From: Pseudomonas gregormendelii
GTDB taxonomy: Bacteria > Pseudomonadota > Gammaproteobacteria > Pseudomonadales > Pseudomonadaceae
Assembly: GCF_017114825.1 (NCBI RefSeq)
Contig: NZ_JADEVO010000008.1
Location: 1 to 64,000 of the forward strand
Length of the DNA: 64,000 bases
Direction: 5' to 3'
Numbering within the stretch: the stretch's first letter is position 1; each line of letters begins with the position of its first letter. Below are positions 54,921-61,633 of this stretch, one piece after another. The notes under the pieces are model-generated. The model did not search any database. It was given only the letters and a program-made list of their open reading frames with translations, and had not been told where the DNA came from. A program made the translations under genes and the position numbers.

Positions 54921-56330
54921 TTAAAAAGACCGGACAATCCGTCCCAACGTCTCCATCGCCTTTTCCGCCGTCTCATCCCAGGGACTGCCATAATTCAGCC
55001 GGATACAATTCCTGAACCGTCGGGTCGGTGAAAAAATCGGCCCCGGCGCGATGCTGATGCCTTGGGCGAGCGCCATCTGGAACAGCTTCAACGAGTCCAT
55101 CTGCTCCGGCAACTCCAGCCACAGGAAGTACCCGCCAGCAGGCTGGCTGACCCGCGTCTGTGCCGGGAAGTACCGGGCAATGGCCGCGAGCATTGCGCTT
55201 TGCTGCTCCTCCAGCGCATAGCGCAATTTGCGCAAGTGTCGATCGTAGCCGCCGTGCTGCAGGTAGTCGGCAATTGCTGCCTGGGCTGGCATCGATGCGC
55301 AGAGTGAAGTCATCAGCTTCAGGCGTTCGATCTTCTGTGCGAACCGCCCGGCAGCTACCCAGCCAATGCGGTATCCGGGGGCCAGGCTCTTGGCGAACGA
55401 ACCGCAGTGCATCACCAGGCCCTCGGTATCGAAGGCCTTGGCCGGTTTGGGGGCCTGTTGGCCGTAATACAGTTCGGCGTAGACATCGTCCTCGATCAGC
55501 GGCACCTGATGCCGACGCAACAACTCGACCAGTTCCTGTTTCTTCGCCTCGGGCATGGTCGCGCCCATGGGGTTCTGGAAGCTGGTCATGCACCAGCAGG
55601 CCTTGATCGGATGGCGCTCCAGGGTTTGCGCGAGCACGGCCAGGTCAATGCCCTCGCGTGGGTGCACGGGAATTTCCACCGCCTTGAGCTTGAGCCGCTC
55701 GAGAATCTGCAAGCAGGCGTAGAAGGCCGGCGCCTCGATGGCGACCAGGTCGCCGGGTTCGGTCACGGCCTGCAGGCACAGGTTCAGTGCCTCCAGGGCG
55801 CCGTTGGTGATCAACAGCTCCTCCATCGGCAACATCAGCCCGCCCACCATATAACGCAGGGCAATCTGCCGGCGCAGCTGTGGATTGCCCGGCGACATGT
55901 CGGTGACCACCATGCGCGGATCCATGTCCCGGGTGGCGCTGGCCAGGGAGCGTGACAGGCGCTGCAGGGGAAACAGCGCCGGGCTGGGGAAGGCCGAGCC
56001 AAAGGGCACGGTGTTCGGGTCCTTGATCGAATCGAGCACCGAGAACACCAGTTCGCTCACGTCGACCTCGGTTGATTCGTTCACCTGGCTGCTGATCTCC
56101 GGCTCGGAAAAAGGGCTCGGGGCGTGGGTGTTGACGAAGTAGCCGGAGCGCGGCCTGGCGCGGATCAAACCGCGCCGCTCCAGCAGGTAATAAGCCTGGA
56201 ACACGGTGGATGGGCTGACCCCGTAGGTCTGGCTGGCGTAGCGCACCGACGGTACCCGCTGACCGGGGCCGAGGACGCCGGAGCGGATCAGTTCAGCGAT
56301 GTCGTCGGCGAATTTTTCGTAGCGTTTCAT
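54921..56330 (-). CDS. Second MocR/PdxR-like PLP-dependent regulator
   Basis: A 469-residue protein. GntR winged helix at about 5-70 (FADDIAELIRSGVLGPGQRVPSVRYASQTYGVSPSTVFQAY), then an aminotransferase fold with PLP Lys in HCGSFAKSLAPGYRIGWV and Asp in LIEDDVYAELYYG. It is a different subgroup from the regulator at 35765. No divergently oriented metabolic gene is adjacent, so its target is unclear. Confidence 0.9.
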   Translation of the reverse strand: MKRYEKFADDIAELIRSGVLGPGQRVPSVRYASQTYGVSPSTVFQAYYLLERRGLIRARPRSGYFVNTHAPSPFSEPEISSQVNESTEVDVSELVFSVLDSIKDPNTVPFGSAFPSPALFPLQRLSRSLASATRDMDPRMVVTDMSPGNPQLRRQIALRYMVGGLMLPMEELLITNGALEALNLCLQAVTEPGDLVAIEAPAFYACLQILERLKLKAVEIPVHPREGIDLAVLAQTLERHPIKACWCMTSFQNPMGATMPEAKKQELVELLRRHQVPLIEDDVYAELYYGQQAPKPAKAFDTEGLVMHCGSFAKSLAPGYRIGWVAAGRFAQKIERLKLMTSLCASMPAQAAIADYLQHGGYDRHLRKLRYALEEQQSAMLAAIARYFPAQTRVSQPAGGYFLWLELPEQMDSLKLFQMALAQGISIAPGPIFSPTRRFRNCIRLNYGSPWDETAEKAMETLGRIVRSF

Positions 56331-56370
56331 CTAAAGCCCGGTTGGGTTGTTCTGTGAAATCGGGGGGACT

Positions 56371-56396
56371 TCTTCGCGGGCAAGCCCGCTCCCACC
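56371..56396. repeat. Single REP, GCGGGCAAGCCCGCTCCCAC
   Basis: One REP unit of the family also seen as a pair at 33781. It lies between the MocR gene promoter and the ccoG stop. Confidence 0.85.
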
Positions 56397-56437
56397 GGTT
56401 TTGCAGTGCGCTTGTGGCAGCACAGCAGTCTAAGGGA

Positions 56438-57868
56438 TCAACGGTTCATCGGCGCAACAAACCGGCTCTTGGCTTCGCTGTAGATCCCGGGCTCATCCGT
56501 ATCGATGATCTTGAACACAATGCTTTGCGAGCTGGAGCTCGGGCGCTGCGTGGTCATCGCCACGGACACCGGCACGTCGACAATTTCCCCTGGCGCCAGG
56601 CTTAGTTCGGTCTTGCCTTGCAACTGGAAGTCGTCACCCTCCACCAGCATCAGGCGATAGTCCTGGTGCTCCTGGGTCTTGTTGATGACCTTCAAGCTGT
56701 AGATGTTTTCGATCTGCCCCTGGCTGTTCTCGCGGAACAGCCCGCGGTCCTTGCTGACATCCAGCGAGACCATTGGCCGTTCCACCAGCGCGAGGGCGAG
56801 GGCGCCGATCATCGCCAGCAGCACGGCGGTGTAACCGATCAGTCGCGGTCTTAACAGACGGGTCTTGCCACCCTGCAGTTCGTGTTCGGAGGTATAGCTG
56901 ATCAATCCACGGGCGTAGCCCATCTTGTCCATGATCGAATCACAGGCATCAATGCACGCTGCGCAACCAATGCACTCCATCTGCAAGCCGTCGCGGATGT
57001 CGATACCGGTCGGGCACACTTGTACGCACAGCTGGCAGTCGATGCAGTCGCCCAGGCCGACAGCAGCCGGTGCTACGTCACGCTTGCGCGGGCCACGGTG
57101 TTCCCCGCGAGCGAAGTCGTAGGAAATGGTCAGGGTGTCCTTGTCGAACATCACGCTCTGGAACCGCGCATAGGGGCACATGTGCATGCACACCGCTTCA
57201 CGCAACCAGCCGGCATTGATGTAGGTGGCACCGGTAAAGAACAGGACCCAGAACAGGCTGACACCGGCCATTTGCAGGGTCAGCAATTCTTCGGCGAGGG
57301 GCCGGATCGGGGTGAAATAGCCGACGAAGGTAAGACCGGTGAGCAGACTGATCGCCAGCCATAGCGTGTGCTTGGCCGAACGCCGCAGGATCTTGTTGAA
57401 GGTCCAGGGGGCCGCCTGCAGTCTGATCCGCTGATTGCGTTCGCCTTCAGTGATTTTCTCGCACCACATGAAAATCCAGGTCCAGGAGCTCTGGGGGCAG
57501 GTGTAGCCACACCAGACCCTCCCGGCGAATACGGTGATCGCAAACAGCCCAAATGCGGCGATGATCAGCAGCGCCGAGAGCAGGATGAAATCCTGTGGCC
57601 AGAAGGTTGCACCAAAGATGTGGAATTTGCTTTCGGACAGGTCCCAGAGCACGGCCTGGCGCCCACCCCAATTGAGCCACACCGTGCCGAAGAACAGCAG
57701 GAACAGAAACCCTGCACCGCTCATGCGCAATGTACGAAACAGGCCGGTAAAACTGCGGGTGTGAATCAGATTGTCGCTGGACCCGGTCTTCGTCTTTGCA
57801 CGCGAAGGCTCAAAAGTCTGGACGGACGGGGCACTCTCAAGGGTTCGGACGGGAATTCTTTCGCTCAT
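56438..57868 (-). CDS. ccoG: CcoG (FixG/RdxA) cytochrome oxidase accessory ferredoxin
   Basis: A 476-residue membrane iron-sulfur protein from ATG 57868; an upstream in-frame ATG at 57892 is an alternative. Five or so membrane segments; CGYTCPQSSW in the second; two 4Fe-4S ferredoxin motifs (CIDCQLCVQVCPTGID and CIGCAACIDACDS); and a C-terminal periplasmic Ig-like domain. It takes part in Cu delivery to cbb3 oxidase. The ccoNOPQ and ccoI/S genes are not next to it. Confidence 0.93.
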   Translation of the reverse strand: MSERIPVRTLESAPSVQTFEPSRAKTKTGSSDNLIHTRSFTGLFRTLRMSGAGFLFLLFFGTVWLNWGGRQAVLWDLSESKFHIFGATFWPQDFILLSALLIIAAFGLFAITVFAGRVWCGYTCPQSSWTWIFMWCEKITEGERNQRIRLQAAPWTFNKILRRSAKHTLWLAISLLTGLTFVGYFTPIRPLAEELLTLQMAGVSLFWVLFFTGATYINAGWLREAVCMHMCPYARFQSVMFDKDTLTISYDFARGEHRGPRKRDVAPAAVGLGDCIDCQLCVQVCPTGIDIRDGLQMECIGCAACIDACDSIMDKMGYARGLISYTSEHELQGGKTRLLRPRLIGYTAVLLAMIGALALALVERPMVSLDVSKDRGLFRENSQGQIENIYSLKVINKTQEHQDYRLMLVEGDDFQLQGKTELSLAPGEIVDVPVSVAMTTQRPSSSSQSIVFKIIDTDEPGIYSEAKSRFVAPMNR

Positions 57869-58063
57869 GGTCTTTCGCTCATCAGCCTCCATCAGGCCGG
57901 AGCACTATGAGCGTCGATCTGTTTGCATAACAGACTCAGGTATCGCAATAAAAAGCGGATCAGATGGGCTCTGATCCGCTGTCTGCGACACTTTGAAGCA
58001 GCTGTCAGCCCGGTCCCTGCGCGCCTGTCGCAAGCACTCGCCGGCCGGGTTGATCTGCGTCGG

Positions 58064-58297
58064 TCAAATCACCGAATCACTGTCGGTGGCTTTCAAATGC
58101 TTACGCCCATCTACGGCGCCTGCTACGGTCAATGCATCAGCTTCTGCTTCAGTGATGTAGACGCGCTGACCATCGAGTTCGACCGCCGACATGGCTTTGT
58201 CCGAGTCGGTGATCACGGTGACGTCGGGACACAGGCGGATTTCTTCGCCGTTCTCGGTAGTGAAGAAGCAAGTCTGGTTTTCGATGCGAACGGTCAT
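58064..58297 (-). CDS. Small protein, DUF3203-like
   Basis: A 77-residue protein with AAGGA before its ATG. It is beta-rich and acidic (MTVRIENQTCFFTTENGEEI, AMSAVELDGQRVYITEAEADALTVAGAVDGRKHL). It resembles a small Pseudomonas-restricted family I know as DUF3203; function unknown. Confidence 0.7.
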   Translation of the reverse strand: MTVRIENQTCFFTTENGEEIRLCPDVTVITDSDKAMSAVELDGQRVYITEAEADALTVAGAVDGRKHLKATDSDSVI

Positions 58298-58417
58298 GGC
58301 GGAGTCCTTATTTCTGCGGGGTCTGCAGCATTAGGCTATGGCCGGCCAGCATCGTTCGGTGCAACCGATTAATGGTTGGCGTGGTCCATCTTCCAGAACG
58401 ATCACAAGGACAGCAGC

Positions 58418-58924
58418 ATGAAAGCCTGGTGGCATGAAGTATGGGAAACCCTGCAAGCGGAATTTGCCGATATCGGCGATGCAGCACAATTGACACGAAT
58501 CACTGTGAGACTGTTGATCGCCGCGATCCTGGGCGGCATTTTGGGGTTCGAACGGGAGCACAAAGGCAAGGCCGCCGGGGTGCGTACCCACATGCTGGTG
58601 GCATTGGGTGCCGCATTGTTTGTGCTGGTGCCGCAAATGTCCGGGTCGCAGGCAGATGCCATGAGCCGGGTGGTGCAGGGGGTGATTGCCGGCATCGGTT
58701 TTCTTGGCGCCGGGACCATTCTGAAAAATACCGGAGGCGAAGAGGGCCACGTGAAGGGATTGACCACTGCAGCCGGGTTGTGGATGACCGCAGCGATCGG
58801 AGTGTCGGCAGGCATGGGGCGTGAGTCGACTGCAGTGCTGAGCACGTTGCTGGCGCTGGCGATTTTCAGCGTGATGCCGAGGATTGTGAAGTTGCTGGAT
58901 AAGGATCGGGGTGATGCACCGTAA
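58418..58924 (+). CDS. MgtC/SapB-family membrane protein
   Basis: A 168-residue protein from ATG 58418 (AAGGACAG upstream); the frame opens at 58376. Family hallmarks: GILGFEREHKGKAAGVRTHMLVALGAALF, GVIAGIGFLGAGTILK and VKGLTTAAGLWMTAAIGVSAGMG, over four membrane segments. The C-terminal MgtC cytoplasmic domain is absent, so it is the short SapB form. Linked to Mg or acid stress in the family. Confidence 0.9.
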   Translation: MKAWWHEVWETLQAEFADIGDAAQLTRITVRLLIAAILGGILGFEREHKGKAAGVRTHMLVALGAALFVLVPQMSGSQADAMSRVVQGVIAGIGFLGAGTILKNTGGEEGHVKGLTTAAGLWMTAAIGVSAGMGRESTAVLSTLLALAIFSVMPRIVKLLDKDRGDAP

Positions 58925-59045
58925 CCATTGCCGAAGCAGCAGGCTCGGCCGCTTGTTGTAACGGCTCACTGCTCGGCCATCGACGACGATTACGGCCTAC
59001 TGCTTTGCCATCGTCTACGATCGCGCGTCTACGATCGCTGCCAAC

Positions 59046-59145
59046 TGTAGGAGCGAGCTTGCTCGCGAAGAACCTGAGAGCGCCGTTGGGTGTCAGGCTA
59101 CCCTCGTCATCGTTAGCGCCCATCGCGAGCAAGCTCGCTCCTACA
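59046..59145. repeat. REPIN, GAGCGAGCTTGCTCGCGAAG/GATGG family
   Basis: Inverted arms TGTAGGAGCGAGCTTGCTCG and complement around a 50-base centre, after the MgtC gene. Same family as 51703. Confidence 0.92.
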
Positions 59146-59171
59146 GGGTTTTCAGGGTTTGCGGGGTAGGG

Positions 59172-59330
59172 CTACACGATCACCGGCGGCATGGTATCTG
59201 GCGGGTCTTCCCGTGGCGGTGGGACCGTTCCAGGCGGCTCCTGCTCTGGCACCGGCTGCGGATCGGTTGGCGGAATAACGGGATTGTCGATATTCGGATC
59301 CGGCGTTTCAACAGGGTTGGGAATCGTCAT
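59172..59330 (-). CDS. Proline-rich 52-residue protein
   Basis: A short ORF with AGGAG nine bases before ATG 59330. The product is almost entirely Pro, Glu, Asp, Val and Thr with repeated PDP, PVPEQEPP and PPPRED patterns, ending PPVIV. Such composition suggests a disordered linker-like peptide. No signal peptide. It lies divergent to glgE. The strong ribosome site is the main support. Confidence 0.55.
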   Translation of the reverse strand: MTIPNPVETPDPNIDNPVIPPTDPQPVPEQEPPGTVPPPREDPPDTMPPVIV

Positions 59331-59442
59331 CGCTGCATCTCCTGTGGCACATGGCTTGAGTCGTGCTTAAGTCTGTTGACCCTGGCTCTCATGAAATGAT
59401 TCCCGTGATCGAAACAACGTGATCGAACTGAACAATCAGCGT

Positions 59443-59469
59443 GAACTTTACCTGCGCCGGTCGCTCGGA
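59443..59469 (+). promoter_or_regulatory. Possible AlgU/RpoE-type promoter upstream of glgE
   Basis: GAACTT at 59443-59448 and TCGGA at 59465-59469 with a 16-base spacer, close to the AlgU pattern GAACTT-N16/17-TCTGA (one mismatch). It lies about 90 bases before the glgE start. Prediction only. Confidence 0.4.
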
Positions 59470-59557
59470 ACCTAAGTGAGTTCATTCCGGGGCCGAGCGC
59501 TTTGCGATTGTCGGCCCAGTACAAGAGCGTCCATGGGGCGTAAAGGAGAGATGCTCG

Positions 59558-61555
59558 ATGACGTCTGAAAAGCCTACAGAGTTGAGCTACAACCCTCATA
59601 TACCGTTGTCGCAGGCACTTTTGCTGCCGCGAATCGCGATTGAAGACACCATGCCGATCCTCGATGGCGGGCAGTTCGCTGTCAAAGCCGTGGTGGGTCA
59701 GGACGTCGTGGTCACCAGCAAGGTGTTTGCCGACGGCCATGACAAGCTGGCGGTGCGGGTGCGTTGGCGCTCCGAGGGCGATGACAGCTGGCACAGCGCG
59801 GTGATGGGCGAACTGGGCAATAACGGCTTTCAGAGCCAGTTTCGCGTCGAGCGCCAGGGCCGATACGTGTTCTTTGTGGAGGCCTGGATCGATCAGTTCG
59901 CCAGCTTCTGTTATGAACTGGAGAAAAAGCACAGCGCACGGGTGCCGGTCAGCCTGGAACTGCAGGAAGGTCGTACTCAGGTCCAGCACGCCGCCGAGCG
60001 TGCCGAAGGGCCTCTGAGCGAAGCACTGGCGGCTTTGCACCATGAGCTGTCCGGGCTGCTCGAAACCGAGCAGGTTGCACTGTTTCTGCACCAACGTAGC
60101 GCCGACCTGATGGCTCAGGCCGACCATCGGGCCTTTGTCAGTTTCAGCCCCGAGTACCCGGTGGACGTTGAGCGTGAACTGTCGCAGTTTGCCAGCTGGT
60201 ACGAACTCTTTCCCCGTTCCGTCACCGACGATCCAGCCCGGCATGGCACGTTCAACGACGTACACTCGCGCTTGCCGATGATCCAGGACATGGGCTTCGA
60301 CGTCCTGTATTTCCCGCCTATTCATCCCATCGGTCGCAGCCATCGCAAAGGCCCGAACAATTCCCTGAGCGCCGGTCCCGATGACCCGGGCAGCCCCTAT
60401 GCCATTGGCAGTGCCGAGGGGGGGCATGAGGCCATTCACTCGCAGCTGGGCACCCGCGAGGACTTCCGTCGCCTGGTGGCGGCAGCGGCCGACCATGGCC
60501 TGGAGATCGCCCTGGATTTCGCGATCCAGTGTTCCCAGGACCATCCATGGCTGCAACAGCATCCGGGCTGGTTCAACTGGCGTCCGGACGGCACGATCAA
60601 ATACGCCGAAAACCCGCCGAAGAAATACCAGGACATCGTTAACGTCGACTTCTATGCCGTTGATGCGATTCCGAGTCTCTGGGTCGAACTGCGCGACATC
60701 GTGGTGGGCTGGGTCGAGGAGGGCGTGAAGATCTTCCGCGTGGATAACCCGCACACCAAGCCCCTGCCTTTCTGGCAGTGGCTGATCGCCGACGTGCGTG
60801 CGCTGTATCCGGAAGTGATCTTTCTCGCGGAAGCCTTCACCACGCCCGCGATGATGGCGCGCCTGGGCAAGGTCGGTTACTCCCAGAGCTACACCTACTT
60901 CACCTGGCGCAACACCAAGTACGAGCTGTCGACTTATCTGGCCGAACTCAACGAATCGCCATGGCGGGAATGTTATCGCCCGAATTTCTTCGTCAATACA
61001 CCGGACATCAACCCGGCGTTCCTGCACGAGTCCGGGCGTGCCGGGTTCCTGATCCGCGCGGCCCTGGCAACCATGGGCTCAGGCCTGTGGGGCATGTATT
61101 CGGGCTTTGAGTTGTGCGAAGCGGCGCCGGTGCCGGGCAAGGAGGAATACCTCAACTCGGAGAAGTACGAGATCCGCCCGAGGGATTACAACGCGCCGGG
61201 CAACATCATCGCCGAGATCGCCCAGCTCAACCGCATTCGCCGGCAAAACCCGGCCTTGCACTCGCACCTTGGTTTGAAGATCTACAACGCCTGGAACGAC
61301 AACATCCTGTATTTCGGTAAGCGTAGCGTCGATGGCAGCAACTTCATTCTGGTAGCGGTCAACCTTGATCCGCACAACCCCCAGGAAGCGAATTTCGAGC
61401 TGCCGCTGTGGGAAATGGGTTTGCCGGACGACGCGCACACCCAGGGCGAGGACTTGATGAACGGGCACCGCTGGACCTGGCACGGCAAGTACCAGTTCAT
61501 GCGCCTGGACCCGGCTCAGCAATCGTTCGGCATCTGGCGGATTTCAGTGTCCTGA
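59558..61555 (+). CDS. glgE: Maltosyltransferase GlgE (alpha-1,4-glucan:maltose-1-phosphate)
   Basis: A 665-residue GH13_3 enzyme with AAAGGAG before ATG 59558. The N-terminal beta-sandwich domain (about 1-195) is followed by the catalytic barrel. Catalytic segments: DVLYFPPIHPIGRSHRKG, nucleophile Asp in FRVDNPHTKPLPFW (near 394) and acid/base Glu in FLAEAFTTPAMM (near 424). It extends alpha-1,4-glucans using maltose-1-phosphate. treS-maltokinase follows 78 bases later. Confidence 0.95.
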   Translation: MTSEKPTELSYNPHIPLSQALLLPRIAIEDTMPILDGGQFAVKAVVGQDVVVTSKVFADGHDKLAVRVRWRSEGDDSWHSAVMGELGNNGFQSQFRVERQGRYVFFVEAWIDQFASFCYELEKKHSARVPVSLELQEGRTQVQHAAERAEGPLSEALAALHHELSGLLETEQVALFLHQRSADLMAQADHRAFVSFSPEYPVDVERELSQFASWYELFPRSVTDDPARHGTFNDVHSRLPMIQDMGFDVLYFPPIHPIGRSHRKGPNNSLSAGPDDPGSPYAIGSAEGGHEAIHSQLGTREDFRRLVAAAADHGLEIALDFAIQCSQDHPWLQQHPGWFNWRPDGTIKYAENPPKKYQDIVNVDFYAVDAIPSLWVELRDIVVGWVEEGVKIFRVDNPHTKPLPFWQWLIADVRALYPEVIFLAEAFTTPAMMARLGKVGYSQSYTYFTWRNTKYELSTYLAELNESPWRECYRPNFFVNTPDINPAFLHESGRAGFLIRAALATMGSGLWGMYSGFELCEAAPVPGKEEYLNSEKYEIRPRDYNAPGNIIAEIAQLNRIRRQNPALHSHLGLKIYNAWNDNILYFGKRSVDGSNFILVAVNLDPHNPQEANFELPLWEMGLPDDAHTQGEDLMNGHRWTWHGKYQFMRLDPAQQSFGIWRISVS

Positions 61556-61633
61556 CCATCCGAGCCTGACGCCGGCCCCTACAGGGGTGATTTGCGAGAT
61601 GCATCGCTTTATCGAATTCAACAGGAGTTTCAA

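Noticed and set aside
10504..59145. CRISPR array
   Set aside because: The repeats are dispersed inverted REP palindromes, not regularly spaced direct repeats, and no cas gene is present.
59327..61027. 566-codon minus-strand frame
   Set aside because: Antisense to glgE.
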